64,000 nucleotides of DNA from Duganella flavida (GTDB lineage: Bacteria; Pseudomonadota; Gammaproteobacteria; Burkholderiales; Burkholderiaceae_D), in the NCBI RefSeq assembly GCF_009857445.1, contig NZ_WWCN01000025.1, positions 1 to 64,000 of the forward strand. Direction: 5' to 3'. Both the position numbers and the translations under genes were made by a program. The notes under the pieces are model-generated. The model was not told the DNA's origin and made no database searches. It saw only the letters and a list, made by a program, of their open reading frames with translations. Position 1 is the first letter of the stretch; each line of letters starts with the position of its first letter. Shown here piece after piece: positions 27,487 to 37,309 of the stretch.

Positions 27487-30400
27487 TTACAGCGTGCTAG
27501 CCGCCCGCACCTGCTCGAGCAAGCGGCGCAGGTGAGGCATGGCCATCTCCACCTGCTGCCAGTTGCCGTGGTCCGCCTCCATCTCCAGGTCACCGCACAG
27601 CGCCTGCAGTTCCTGCTCTTCCAGATAGCCGGCGCTGCCCTTCATTCCATGCAGCAGGCGGCTGGCGACTTCGCGGTCGCGGTCCAGCAAGGCCAGTTCC
27701 AGGTCCGCCAGTCGCATCGGCGCATCCTGGTTGAAGACTGAGCGCAGACGGGCTTTCAGATCGCTAGCACCGCCGCTGTGTTGTGCAAGACGCGACGTCT
27801 CCAGCGCCGCCGGTGCCACGCCGAACATGGAATCCAGCTCCGGCGTGCCGAGCGCCGGGTTGCGGCGCGGCTGCATGCGCGGCAGCTGGAAGCCGCGTTG
27901 CAACTGACGTTCAATAGCGCGGCTTAACTGGAAGTGCAGCTTGTCTTCATCAATCGGCTTGGTCAGGAAATCGTCCATGCCGGAAGCGAGGTAGCGGCTG
28001 CGGTCTTCCTCGCTGGCGTTGGCGGTCAGCGCGATGATCATCAGTTCCTGGTCGCGCACCGGTGCGATATCCGGACCGCCGGAGCGGATCAAACGGGTGG
28101 CGCTGGCGCCGTCCATCTCCGGCATGCGGCCATCCATCAGGATCAAGTCATAGCGCGTGAGCGAGCAAGCTTTTACCGCCAGCAGGCCGTTGGCGGCGAT
28201 ATCGACTTTGTGGCCCAGGTCTTCCAGCATCATACGGATGATAATCTGGTTAGTCGGGAAGTCTTCCGCGCACAGTACCTTGAGCTGGTGGCTGTGCGGC
28301 TCGCGCGGCACGTGCTGCACCACCGGCGGCGCCACGCCGTTCGGCAGCGGCACTTCGAACATGAACATACTCCCCTCGCCCGGCACGCTGACGGCGTTGA
28401 TGCTGCCGCCCATCAGCTCCACCAGCTGGCGGCAGATCGCCAGTCCCAGGCCAGTGCCGCCGTAGCGGCGCGTGGTCGATGCGTCGGCTTGCTCGAACTG
28501 CTGGAACAGACGCGGGATGGCATCAGCATCGATGCCAATGCCGGTGTCGCTGACACTAAAGCGGATGCGATTATGCTGGCCATCGTCTGCTTCGCTATCG
28601 ACGCGTTCGACACGCATCTTCACCGTGCCTTGCTGCGTGAACTTGAAGGCGTTACCGACCAAATTCACCAGCACCTGCCGCAGGCGCGTCGGATCGCCGA
28701 CCACGAACTGCGGCAGGTTTTCGTCAAACTCCAGCGCGAAACCGACGCTGTGGGCCGCTGCTTGTTCTTCAAACAGGCTGACTACATTCTCCACCGCTGC
28801 CGACAGCGAAAAGTCGATATTCTCAATCGTCAGCTTGCCCGCTTCGATCTTGGAGAAGTCCAGCAGGTCGTTAATGATGGACAGCAGCGACTGTGCATTC
28901 GCCTGCCCGCGCAAGATCTGCTCGCGGGTGCCGGACGCCATGTGCGGATCGCGCAGCGCGAAGCCCAGCATGCCGATCACACCGGCCAGCGGCGTGCGCA
29001 TCTCGTGACTCATATTAGCCAGGAATTCGGACTTCTGGCGGGTGGCGTCTTCCGCCTTCTGCTTGGCGTAGCGCAGGCGTTCCTCGTTATCCTGCAAGGC
29101 GCGGTTGGCCAGCGCCAGTTCCTCGGTGTGCAAGCGTACCTGCCGCTCCTGCGCCATCAGCTGGTCCTGCGTCTGGCGCAGGGTTTGCAGCGTATCTTCC
29201 AGCTGCTGGTAGGCGCGCGCATTTTCCAGGCCGGCCGCAGCGTGCGAGGCCAGCGTTTGCAGCATGTCCATGTGGATGCGCTGGTAGGCATTGCGCTCCG
29301 TACTTTGCACGCACAGCAAGCCCACCACGCGGTCATTGATCACCAGCGGTGCGTACATCATCGAGTAAGCCACCGCCACCGGCATGCCGTCTTCGCGCAC
29401 GCACGGCACCAGCGAATCAAGACCGGAATCGTCCATGTAGTCGCGGTACTCCTTGTGGAAGTCGTTGATGAAGATCGGTTTGCGATGCACGAGGCACCAC
29501 ACCGCCAGCTGGTTCGGCTGGTTCATCTGGCGGCGGTACGGGAAGGTGCGTACGCCGCCTTCAATCGCGAACGGGAATTCGATCACCCCCTCTTCATCGT
29601 GTACGAAGCCGATGCCGAAAATCTGCGCATTCATCAGGTGATTCACGTGGCGATACAGCGTCTGCATGGTGGTTTCCATGTCCAGCGACGCGCTCATCTC
29701 GCGGCCCAGTTCACTCAGCACCGAGATATTGCGGTGCGCCTGCTCCACTTCCTCTTTCTGGCGTTCGGTATCAATGCGACGCTGCTCGGCCTCGGCGCGC
29801 TGGGCTTCCGCTTCCAGCCGGCGGCGTTCCAGTTCATGCTTTTGCTGCTGCAGCTGCTGGTTCTTGTATTCGACTTCCGCCGTGCGCGAGCCGACCAGGT
29901 GCTCCAGCCGCCACTGCTGGTGGCGCAAGGCGCGCACACGTGCATGGTAGACGGCGTAAGCGGCACCCAGCGCGATCACGATCAACACGCTGCGGAACCA
30001 CCACGTCTTCCAGAACGGCGGACGGATATTGATCTCCAGCGTGGCCGCGTTGTCGTTCCAGATGCCGTCCTTGTTGGCGGCCTTCACGCGGAACACGTAC
30101 TTGCCCGGATCGAGATTGGTGTAGGTGGCGAAGCGCTTGGTGGAATCGGTGACCACCCAATCCTCATCAAAGCCCTGCAGCTGGTAGGCGAAGCGGTTGC
30201 GCTGCGGCGCGGCGTAGTGCAAGGCTGCGAACTCCAGCGAGAACACGGAGTCGGCTTCCACCAGCGTTAAAGCGCCGGTGTGTTCGATAGCGGTTTTCAG
30301 CACCTCGCCATGCTCGCCCTGCCCCGGCTTGAGCGACTTGTTAAAAATCTGGAAATCGGTAATCGCTACCGTTGGCGCCACGCTGTTCTCGCGCACTTCG

Positions 30401-32409
30401 GCGGGCGAGAAAGCAGTGATGCCGTTAAAGCCGCCGAAGTACAGCGTACCGTCCGGCGTACGCAAGGCTGCGCCGTCAAAGTAGGCGCCTTCGATGGTGC
30501 CATCTGCGCCGCTGTAGTTGCGCACTAGTCCCGTTTCGATATTCAGGCGCGACAAGCCGCTGTTGGTGCTCATCCACAGATTGCCCGCGTCGTCCGGCAG
30601 GATGGAGGCGATGGCGTCGTCGGCGATGCCGTCCTTACGCAGGAAGCGGCGGAATTTCACGCTGCCGTCTGCGCCCACTTCCATCTTGTTCAGGCCCGCC
30701 GCCGTGCCAACCCAGATGGTGCCGCGCGCGTCTTCGTACAGGTAGTGCACTTCGTCGTGACTGAGGCTGCGCGGATCGTTGGGATCGCGCCGGTAGTGGC
30801 GGAACTTGCCGGTCTTGCGGTCCAGCAGATCAAGGCCGTTGAAGGTGCCGATCCACAGCTGGCCGTTGCGGTCTTCCAGTATCGGCCGCACCACGTTGTC
30901 CGATAGGCTGGCCGGATCGGCCGGGTCGTGGCGGAAGGTGCGCGATTCCAGCGTGTTCGGATCGAGCCGGTGCAAGCCGCCGCGCGAGGCGATCCACAGC
31001 ACGCCGCTACGATCGCCGACGATGTTGCGGATGGTGTCGCTGGCCGGATCGCCGCGCACAAACGACACCGCGCGTATCGCACCGGTCGCCACATTCAAAT
31101 GATTGACGCCAGCCGGGCCGCCCAGCCATACATTGCCGGTCTTCTCGCGCCACAGCGTAGTCACCTGATCGTCGCTGATGCTGTTGGCGACTTGCGGATT
31201 GTGGCGCCACACCTTGCTCTCACCGTTCACCGGGTCGTACAGGTTCAAACCGCCGGCGCTGGCCAGCCACAGTTTGCCGCGTCCATCGGCGACGATGCTG
31301 CGCGCCTTGTTGTCGGACAGCGAATTAGACTGGTCGCCCTGCCGCACGATACGCGCAAAGCCGCCGCTGCCCATGTCAACGCGGCTGACGCCATCGTTCC
31401 ACGTGCCGACCCAGAAGGTGCCGACCCGGTCGCGGTACATAGCGGAGATCTGGTTATCGGCCACGCTGTGCGTATCGCTGACCTGGTGGCGGTACTGCAC
31501 CAGCCGCGCTTCCGCCGGCAGCCAGCGGAACAAGCCGTCGGCCAGCGAGCCTACCCACAGGTTGGTCTCCGCATCTTCATACAAGGTGGTGATGCTGACG
31601 CCAGGCTTGAGTCCTTCGCGCGCACCGAGGCGGCGGCGCTGCGGTTCGCTACCCAGCAAACGCCATTGTTCCAGGCCGGCCTGCGTGCCGACCCACAGCG
31701 TCTGCGCGCTATCGATCGTCAACGCAATAACGGAGTTGAATTTGCTGTCGCCGCTGGCGTCGATGGTGTAGTGCTGGAAGCGCGTGCCGCCCGACGGCAG
31801 CATGTCGAGGCCCGACGCGGTGCCGACCCACAAACGCCCCGACGCATCACGCGCCAGTGCGTTCACATGGTCGTTGGCCAGGCTGCCCGCATCGGCCGGA
31901 TCGTGGTGCCAGCTGGTGAAGCGCTTGCTGACCGGGTCGAAGTGATGCAGGCCGTCGGCGCTGGCGATCCACAGTCCGCCCAGTCCATCGTCCGCAATCG
32001 CGCGCACGTGGCGGTTGCCGTTGCCGCGCTGCGCCGACTCGCGCGGCAGGTAATGGGTGAAGGTCCTGGTGGCCGAGTCGTAACGATCCAGCCCACCGTC
32101 GGTGCCGACCCATAGCTGGCCGGAACGGTCGAGGTGCAGCACACGCACCCAGTTGTCGGCCAGGCTGCGCGGATCGGAAATCGCGCTCTTATAGGTGATG
32201 GTACGGTAGCCGTCGAAGCGCGTCAGGCCGGCCTGCGTACCGAGCCAGATGAAGCCCTGCTTGTCCTGCGCGATGGCCAGCACGGTTTCCTGCGCCAGTC
32301 CGTGCTCCACGCTAAGCTGCTCGAAACGCAAAGTGCGCGGCGGCGCGCCGGCGGATGCGGCAACGTGCCACAGCAAGAGCAGGAAAAGGATATAGCTAAA
32401 ACGACGCAT
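27487..32409 (-). CDS. two-component-propeller hybrid histidine kinase (GAF-HisKA-HATPase-REC-Hpt)
   Basis: 1640 residues. After a signal peptide (to about residue 21) come two-component-regulator propeller repeats (about 25-710; many copies of GxLWVGT or WIGT) and a Y_Y_Y domain (about 727-793). One transmembrane helix (about 801-818) and a coiled coil (820-880) lead to a GAF domain (about 920-1060), HisKA with SHEMRTPLAG (His near 1134), HATPase_c (NLVGNAFKFT, DTGIGI, GTGLGLAI), a receiver with LILMDGRMPEMDG (Asp near 1423) and an Hpt with HGMKGSAG (His near 1586). Propeller hybrids in other phyla sense poly- or oligosaccharides in the periplasm; the ligand here is unknown. It lies 3 nt after the patatin stop. 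Confidence 0.93.
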   Translation of the reverse strand: MRRFSYILFLLLLWHVAASAGAPPRTLRFEQLSVEHGLAQETVLAIAQDKQGFIWLGTQAGLTRFDGYRTITYKSAISDPRSLADNWVRVLHLDRSGQLWVGTDGGLDRYDSATRTFTHYLPRESAQRGNGNRHVRAIADDGLGGLWIASADGLHHFDPVSKRFTSWHHDPADAGSLANDHVNALARDASGRLWVGTASGLDMLPSGGTRFQHYTIDASGDSKFNSVIALTIDSAQTLWVGTQAGLEQWRLLGSEPQRRRLGAREGLKPGVSITTLYEDAETNLWVGSLADGLFRWLPAEARLVQYRHQVSDTHSVADNQISAMYRDRVGTFWVGTWNDGVSRVDMGSGGFARIVRQGDQSNSLSDNKARSIVADGRGKLWLASAGGLNLYDPVNGESKVWRHNPQVANSISDDQVTTLWREKTGNVWLGGPAGVNHLNVATGAIRAVSFVRGDPASDTIRNIVGDRSGVLWIASRGGLHRLDPNTLESRTFRHDPADPASLSDNVVRPILEDRNGQLWIGTFNGLDLLDRKTGKFRHYRRDPNDPRSLSHDEVHYLYEDARGTIWVGTAAGLNKMEVGADGSVKFRRFLRKDGIADDAIASILPDDAGNLWMSTNSGLSRLNIETGLVRNYSGADGTIEGAYFDGAALRTPDGTLYFGGFNGITAFSPAEVRENSVAPTVAITDFQIFNKSLKPGQGEHGEVLKTAIEHTGALTLVEADSVFSLEFAALHYAAPQRNRFAYQLQGFDEDWVVTDSTKRFATYTNLDPGKYVFRVKAANKDGIWNDNAATLEINIRPPFWKTWWFRSVLIVIALGAAYAVYHARVRALRHQQWRLEHLVGSRTAEVEYKNQQLQQQKHELERRRLEAEAQRAEAEQRRIDTERQKEEVEQAHRNISVLSELGREMSASLDMETTMQTLYRHVNHLMNAQIFGIGFVHDEEGVIEFPFAIEGGVRTFPYRRQMNQPNQLAVWCLVHRKPIFINDFHKEYRDYMDDSGLDSLVPCVREDGMPVAVAYSMMYAPLVINDRVVGLLCVQSTERNAYQRIHMDMLQTLASHAAAGLENARAYQQLEDTLQTLRQTQDQLMAQERQVRLHTEELALANRALQDNEERLRYAKQKAEDATRQKSEFLANMSHEMRTPLAGVIGMLGFALRDPHMASGTREQILRGQANAQSLLSIINDLLDFSKIEAGKLTIENIDFSLSAAVENVVSLFEEQAAAHSVGFALEFDENLPQFVVGDPTRLRQVLVNLVGNAFKFTQQGTVKMRVERVDSEADDGQHNRIRFSVSDTGIGIDADAIPRLFQQFEQADASTTRRYGGTGLGLAICRQLVELMGGSINAVSVPGEGSMFMFEVPLPNGVAPPVVQHVPREPHSHQLKVLCAEDFPTNQIIIRMMLEDLGHKVDIAANGLLAVKACSLTRYDLILMDGRMPEMDGASATRLIRSGGPDIAPVRDQELMIIALTANASEEDRSRYLASGMDDFLTKPIDEDKLHFQLSRAIERQLQRGFQLPRMQPRRNPALGTPELDSMFGVAPAALETSRLAQHSGGASDLKARLRSVFNQDAPMRLADLELALLDRDREVASRLLHGMKGSAGYLEEQELQALCGDLEMEADHGNWQQVEMAMPHLRRLLEQVRAASTL

Positions 32410-32412
32410 GCA

Positions 32413-33588
32413 TCAGGATTCGAAGAAGGCCAGTACATCGCTCTTGCGCGCATGGGTGTCGCGCTGGCCGAGGCGAATTAACTCGCAAGTATAGGAGGAT
32501 TCAAACAGCAGGTAGGAGGCCAGCGCCGCACCGCGCGCTTCGGTCGCACCGATACCGGACAACATGGTGCGGATAGGCGCCGGCAGGCTGCCGATGTGGC
32601 GGGTGGCGATATCGTCCAGCCGTTCTGATGGCGCGATCACCAGCAGCTGGATCGGTTTGAGCGGCGTCTTTTCGAGGTACTCCGGCGGCAGCATGGACAG
32701 CGTTTTGTTAACCCGCTCCAGCCGCTCAATATCCACCGCCAGACTATCGAGGAAGATCGACGACATGGCGTGGCCGGCGATCTGCGCCACGCTAGGATAG
32801 CGCGCCGAGTTTTTTTCAGCGGCGCTGCGTGCGGGTTCGGTCAGGCGTCCGGCGCCCACCACCAGCACCTTGTCGGCACCGAGGTGGATGGCCGGCGAGA
32901 TCGGCGCCAGCTGGCGCATCGAACCGTCGCCGCAGTATTCGCGGTGGCCGCCCATGAACAACGGCGTGGCCGGGAAGATGAATGGAATCGCCGACGACGC
33001 CAGCAAGTGTTCAACGCCGATCTGGTCCTGCAACGCCACGCGCTGCATGCGGATCCACGGCGCGATGTCGGCTGCGGTTTGATAAAAGGTCAGGTGATTA
33101 CCGGCAGTGTAGGACGAGGCGGTAACCGCCAGCGCATGCAGCAGGCCTTCGGACAGCACAGCGTCAAGGCGCGGCAAGTCCAGCATGCGGTGCAGCAGGC
33201 CGACCAGCGGCGTGTTGTCGAGCAGGGAGGCCGGCGGCGCGGCGCGCCATTTGCGCAGCAGCCAGCCGAAGGACAGCAGCGACAGCCAGCGCGCGCCGGA
33301 ACGGATCACGCCCAGCGAATCGGCGCGATAAACTTCTTCCACTTGAATATTTTGCCAGACGTCGAGCAGCTTTTGCACGCCCTCGCCGAAGTTATCGGCG
33401 CGGCAGGCCAGCGCGGTCGCATTGATCGCGCCAGCTGAAGTGCCGCAGATGATTTCAAAGGGATTGCGGGCCGGCGGCCAGCCCTCTTCCCATAAAATCT
33501 CCGATATCGCCTGTAACACGCCGACCTGATAGGCGGCTCGGGCGCCGCCCCCGGTCAGGATCAGGCCTGTTTTCTTTTGTAGTCCCAT
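32413..33588 (-). CDS. patatin-like phospholipase family protein
   Basis: 391 residues. The oxyanion GGGARAAYQVGVL lies at about 13-25, the nucleophile in CGTSAGAIN (Ser near 50) and the catalytic Asp in GDGSMRQ (near 220), completing a Ser-Asp dyad. There is no signal peptide, so it probably acts in the cytoplasm or on the inner leaflet. It directly precedes the hybrid kinase gene with a 3-nt gap, suggesting co-transcription; the reason for the pairing is not evident. Confidence 0.9.
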   Translation of the reverse strand: MGLQKKTGLILTGGGARAAYQVGVLQAISEILWEEGWPPARNPFEIICGTSAGAINATALACRADNFGEGVQKLLDVWQNIQVEEVYRADSLGVIRSGARWLSLLSFGWLLRKWRAAPPASLLDNTPLVGLLHRMLDLPRLDAVLSEGLLHALAVTASSYTAGNHLTFYQTAADIAPWIRMQRVALQDQIGVEHLLASSAIPFIFPATPLFMGGHREYCGDGSMRQLAPISPAIHLGADKVLVVGAGRLTEPARSAAEKNSARYPSVAQIAGHAMSSIFLDSLAVDIERLERVNKTLSMLPPEYLEKTPLKPIQLLVIAPSERLDDIATRHIGSLPAPIRTMLSGIGATEARGAALASYLLFESSYTCELIRLGQRDTHARKSDVLAFFES

Positions 33589-33615
33589 CTTGCAAGATTA
33601 GCAGGGTCTTTACAA

Positions 33616-33640
33616 TTTAGGGGAGAATTAATCCCCTAAA
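33616..33640 (-). repeat. 9-bp-arm inverted repeat at the ggt stop codon
   Basis: TTTAGGGGA (33616-33624) and TCCCCTAAA (33632-33640) are perfect arms around a 7-nt loop that contains the ggt stop. No T-run follows, so intrinsic termination is doubtful. Confidence 0.45.
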
Positions 33641-35400
33641 ACCACACCTTCCCGGCGTGGATCGGCGCCGCCAAACCACTCTTCCTTGCCGTTGACGGTG
33701 CGGCGCTGGATGCCCTGCAGACCGGAGTTCTGGTCGTATTCGCGGATATCGTGGCCGCGCGCCTTGAGCTGCTCAACCACGGCGCGGCTGACGCGCCCTG
33801 CTTCCAGTTCGGTCGGGCCATTGCGGCTGCCGATGTTGGGCAGGCTGATAGCCTGCTGCACATCCAGGCCCCAGTCCAGCGTTCCGACCAGCACCTTGGC
33901 CACGTAGTTGATGATGGTCGAACCTCCCGGCGAACCGGTGGCCAGCACCAGTTTGTGCGTGCCCTTGTCAAACACCAGCGTCGGCGACATGGCGCTGCGC
34001 GGGCGCTTGCCCGGCTGGACGCGGTTGGCGATCGGGCCGTTGGCGTCCTGCGAATCGAAGGAAAAATCGGTCAGCTGGTTATTCAGCATGAAGCCATCCA
34101 CCATCTGGCGCGCGCCGAAAGCGTCTTCCACCGACGTGGTCATCGACAGGCCGCCGCCGAATGCATCCACTGCCACCAGGTGCGAGGTGGATGGTTTGTC
34201 GATGGCGGTATCGGCGCCCCACGCCACCTGCATGGTGTCCGGTGTGCCGAACTTCGCCATGCCCATCGACTGTTCGCCGATCAGCGCCGCGCGTTGTTTC
34301 AAGTAGCCCTTATCTAGCATGGCATTCACGCCTTTGCCTGGCAGCGGCACGAAGTCGGTATCGGCCACGTAGCGGTTGCGGTCCGCGTAGGCCAGCCGGC
34401 CGGCTTCCGTGAACAGGTGTATGCCTTCCGCCGTCAGCTGGCCATTCAGCGGCTTGTACGGGCTGATGTCCTTGTTCTCCAAAATGCCCAGCATCTGCGC
34501 GATGGCGATGCCGCCCGACGATGGCGGCGGCGCGCCGCACACGGTCCACTTCTTGTAATCGCTGCAGATCGGGTCGCGCTCTTTGGCCTGGTAGCCAGCG
34601 ATGTCGGCGGCCGTCAGCTTGCCGGGATTGGTCGGATGGGACGCCACCTTGGCGGCGATGTCTTGCGCAATATGCCCTTGGTAGAATACGTCCGCGCCGC
34701 CGTCGGCGATTTCGCGCAGCGTGCGCGCCAGCTCAGGATTTTTCAGCACATAGCCGACCGGGCGCGGTTTGCCTTGCGCGTCGAAGAAGTAGGCGCGCGC
34801 CACCGGATCGCGCGACAGGTATTTATCCCACGACAGCAGCGCATTCAAGCGCGGGCTGACGGCAAAGCCGTTTTCCGCCAACTGGATCGCCGGCTGGAAC
34901 AACGCCTTCCACGGCAGCTTGCCATGCTGTTTGTGTGCCAGTTCCAGCATGCGCAGTACACCCGGTGCGCCGGTCGAGCGGCCACCGACCACGCCCGCTT
35001 CACGCGAGACAGGTTTGCCGTCCTTGTCCTGGAACAGGTGTTCATCCGCAGCAGCGGGCGCGGTTTCACGGCCATCGTAGGATTGCACGCGTTTGCCGTC
35101 GCTGTACATCAGGAAGGAGCCGCCGCCGATGCCGGACGATTGCGGCTCCACCAGCGTCAACACCATCTGCACCGCGATGGCCGCGTCAACCGCGCTACCA
35201 CCCTGTTTCAGCATTTGATAGCCGGCCTGCGTGGCCAGCGGATTGGCCGCAGCCACCATGAATTTTTGCGAGGACTTGCCGGCCTTCTCGGCATAGCCGG
35301 TGGCGATTTCCGGCGCGGCGTCCGGCGTGGTGCGCTGCGCGTGGACCGGCAATGCGCCCAGCAAGGAAAGGCTCAGGGCGATGATCTTCAAACGATGCAT
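33628..35400 (-). CDS. ggt: gamma-glutamyltransferase
   Basis: 590 residues with signal peptide MHRLKIIALSLSLLGALPVHA. It is made as a proenzyme that self-cleaves before the catalytic Thr; the site is in KPSTSHLVAVD near residue 404, followed by the small-subunit motif SMTTSVEDAFGARQMV and the oxyanion GSPGGSTIINYV. The large subunit carries GGGSFLMYSDGKR and GRETAP. It acts in the periplasm on glutathione and gamma-glutamyl peptides. The start has GGAG at good spacing. The Thr-Ser-His order is slightly different from the common Thr-Thr-His. Confidence 0.93.
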   Translation of the reverse strand: MHRLKIIALSLSLLGALPVHAQRTTPDAAPEIATGYAEKAGKSSQKFMVAAANPLATQAGYQMLKQGGSAVDAAIAVQMVLTLVEPQSSGIGGGSFLMYSDGKRVQSYDGRETAPAAADEHLFQDKDGKPVSREAGVVGGRSTGAPGVLRMLELAHKQHGKLPWKALFQPAIQLAENGFAVSPRLNALLSWDKYLSRDPVARAYFFDAQGKPRPVGYVLKNPELARTLREIADGGADVFYQGHIAQDIAAKVASHPTNPGKLTAADIAGYQAKERDPICSDYKKWTVCGAPPPSSGGIAIAQMLGILENKDISPYKPLNGQLTAEGIHLFTEAGRLAYADRNRYVADTDFVPLPGKGVNAMLDKGYLKQRAALIGEQSMGMAKFGTPDTMQVAWGADTAIDKPSTSHLVAVDAFGGGLSMTTSVEDAFGARQMVDGFMLNNQLTDFSFDSQDANGPIANRVQPGKRPRSAMSPTLVFDKGTHKLVLATGSPGGSTIINYVAKVLVGTLDWGLDVQQAISLPNIGSRNGPTELEAGRVSRAVVEQLKARGHDIREYDQNSGLQGIQRRTVNGKEEWFGGADPRREGVVLGD

Positions 35401-35415
35401 GAATACTCCAGGGAT

Positions 35416-35757
35416 TTAACGGGCCACCACGAACGCGCCGGCGCCAATCAGCAGCAGGCCGAGGACTTTCATCGGCGACAGCGCCTCGTGCAGCAGTTGG
35501 GAGCCGAGCAGCGTCACCATCACGATGGTCACGGCGGTCATGAAGGGATAGGCGACGCTGATTTCCAGCTTGGCCAATGCGAGTGAATAGCAGACGAAGC
35601 CCAGCACGTAGGTGCTGCCGGCGCCGCCCAGCCACATAAGGCGCGCGAGGTTGATACCGTCGCCAGTCTGGCTGGACATCTTGATCAGGAAGGTGGCGGC
35701 GGCGCTGGCGACAGACGCCAGCACCAGCCAAAGATAACCTGCGATTGTTGGATTCAT
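35416..35757 (-). CDS. small multidrug/EamA-like transporter
   Basis: 113 residues with four transmembrane helices. Terminal LLGSQLLHEALSPMKVLGLLLIGAGAFVV matches the last helices of SMR/EamA and ArnE-like proteins. The acidic residue common in SMR helix 1 is not obvious (YLWLVLASVASAAATFLIK), so it may belong to the ArnE/F-like or GRP subgroup. It lies 15 nt upstream of ggt on the same strand. Confidence 0.75.
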   Translation of the reverse strand: MNPTIAGYLWLVLASVASAAATFLIKMSSQTGDGINLARLMWLGGAGSTYVLGFVCYSLALAKLEISVAYPFMTAVTIVMVTLLGSQLLHEALSPMKVLGLLLIGAGAFVVAR

Positions 35758-35782
35758 CCGCAGATTATACCGCCCGTTTTAT

Positions 35783-36541
35783 TTACTTGGGCTGCATGCG
35801 GATCGCGCCGTCGAGGCGAATGGTTTCGCCATTCAGCATGGCGTTTTCAATGATGGCTTTAGCCAGCAGCGCGTATTCGGCCGGCTTGCCGAGGCGCGGC
35901 GGGAACGGCACCATCGCGCCCAGCGCGTCCTGCACTTCCTGCGGCATGGCCGACAGCATCGGCGTTTCGAAGATGCCCGGCGCGATGGTCATCACGCGGA
36001 TGCCGTTGCGCGACAGGTCGCGCGCCATCGGCAAGGTCAGGCCGGCCACGGCGGCCTTGGAGGCGGCGTAGGCGGCCTGGCCGATCTGGCCGTCGAAGGC
36101 CGCGACGGAGGCAGTGTTGATGATGACGCCGCGCTCACCAGTCTCCAGCGGCGCGTTCTTGCTCATGGCATCCGCCGCGAGGCGCGACATATTGAAGGTG
36201 CCGATCAAGTTGATGCTGACCACGCGCTGGAACAGGTCCAACGGATGCGGGCCGTCCTTGCCCACGGTCTTGGCGGCAGGCGCCACGCCGGCGCAGTTGA
36301 TCGCACCACGCAGCGTGCCCAGTGCCAGCGCTGCTGCCACCACGGTCTGGCCGTCGGCTTCCGAGGTGACGTCGCATTTGACGAACACGGCGCCCAGTTC
36401 CGCCGCCAGCGCCTGGCCGGCTTCAGCCTGCACGTCGGCCAGCACTACTTTGCCGCCCTGCTCCACGATCATGCGCGCCGTGCCCGCGCCCAGGCCCGAT
36501 GCGCCGCCGGTGATGATGAATACGCTGTCCTTGATCTGCAT
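35783..36541 (-). CDS. SDR family dehydrogenase (3-hydroxyacyl-CoA dehydrogenase type II-like)
   Basis: 252 residues. The cofactor motif [12 protein letters not shown] lies at 11-22, with Asp in VLADVQ favouring NAD. The NxAG-type motif is NCAGVAPA; the catalytic Ser is in [12 protein letters not shown] and the catalytic pair in YAASK. The [18 protein letters not shown] region and the ending [15 protein letters not shown] are typical of HSD10-like beta-oxidation dehydrogenases. AGGAG precedes the ATG, and a perfect 20-bp palindrome lies 19 nt further upstream, implying dedicated control. Confidence 0.9.
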   Translation of the reverse strand: MQIKDSVFIITGGASGLGAGTARMIVEQGGKVVLADVQAEAGQALAAELGAVFVKCDVTSEADGQTVVAAALALGTLRGAINCAGVAPAAKTVGKDGPHPLDLFQRVVSINLIGTFNMSRLAADAMSKNAPLETGERGVIINTASVAAFDGQIGQAAYAASKAAVAGLTLPMARDLSRNGIRVMTIAPGIFETPMLSAMPQEVQDALGAMVPFPPRLGKPAEYALLAKAIIENAMLNGETIRLDGAIRMQPK

Positions 36542-36560
36542 TCCTGTCTCCTGTTTTAAT

Positions 36561-36580
36561 TGACGTTTACGTAAACGTCA
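36561..36580. promoter_or_regulatory. perfect 20-bp palindromic operator
   Basis: TGACGTTTACGTAAACGTCA is fully self-complementary and lies between the SDR gene and the 3' end of the HAD gene. The TTTACGTAAA core resembles operators of fatty-acid and branched-chain amino-acid catabolism regulators (LiuR-type MerR or TetR proteins) in proteobacteria. No regulator gene for it is in the window. Confidence 0.75.
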
Positions 36581-36583
36581 GCA

Positions 36584-37270
36584 TTATAGCAAGGCAGGCG
36601 GGACGGCACTCAAGTGGGCGACTTCAAAGGTGGGAATGGCTTCCGAGACGTTGGGCAGGCGCTCGGGATTGAACCAGCAGCTGTCGATGCCGTAGCGGTT
36701 GGCGCCGAGGATATCGGCATCCAGGCGATCACCGATGATAACCATTTCCTCGCGGCGCACCGGGCGCGCCATGCCAGCTGCGTACTCGAAGAAGCGGACG
36801 TCCGGCTTGGCGTAGCCGCAGGCTTCGGAAGTGGCGATGAAGGAGATGTACTGGCCGAGGCCCGATGCAGCCACGCGGCGATGCTGGATCGCATCCACGC
36901 CGTTGGTGATGATGCCCACCTCGCCCACCGCCGCCAGCTGCGCGCACAACGCCGTGGCGCCGTCGATCAGCACCACGGTTTCGGACAGCGATTCCAGGTA
37001 CAACAGGCTGGCCGCCTCCGGATCGAGCAGCAGGCGGTTGGCTTCGAAGGTCTTGCGGAAGCGTTCGACCTTGAGGAAGTCCTTGCTGACGTCGCCGGTT
37101 TCGAAGGCCCGCCACAGCGCCGTATTAATCGCCTGGTACTGCGCGAACAGCGCGTCGGACACGTCGTGGTGGCCGAGCTGGTTGAGGGTGCGGACAAAGG
37201 ACAGCTGCTCGGAGGCTTTGAAGTCCAGTAGCGTGTCGTCCAAGTCAAAAAGAAATAGTCGATAGGTCAT
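36584..37270 (-). CDS. HAD-superfamily nucleotidase, YjjG-like
   Basis: 228 residues. The HAD motif I is FDLDDTLLD (Asp8 and Asp10), motif II Thr in GIITNGVD, motif III Lys in YAKPDVRFFEYA and motif IV IIGDRLDADILGA. YjjG-type enzymes dephosphorylate non-canonical pyrimidine nucleotides, and the first cap (YRLFLFDLDDTLLDFKASE) resembles them. The frame stays open far upstream but ATG 37270 is where the conserved protein begins. Confidence 0.87.
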   Translation of the reverse strand: MTYRLFLFDLDDTLLDFKASEQLSFVRTLNQLGHHDVSDALFAQYQAINTALWRAFETGDVSKDFLKVERFRKTFEANRLLLDPEAASLLYLESLSETVVLIDGATALCAQLAAVGEVGIITNGVDAIQHRRVAASGLGQYISFIATSEACGYAKPDVRFFEYAAGMARPVRREEMVIIGDRLDADILGANRYGIDSCWFNPERLPNVSEAIPTFEVAHLSAVPPALL

Positions 37271-37309
37271 AGCTCGACAGTATACTTCAGCGCTCAACTG
37301 GAGGGTTTT

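Noticed and set aside
27934-30270. 778-codon open frame on the plus strand
   Set aside because: It lies wholly opposite the kinase domains of the hybrid sensor and has no domain of its own.
33616-33640. Rho-independent terminator after ggt
   Set aside because: The hairpin includes the stop codon and no T-run follows.
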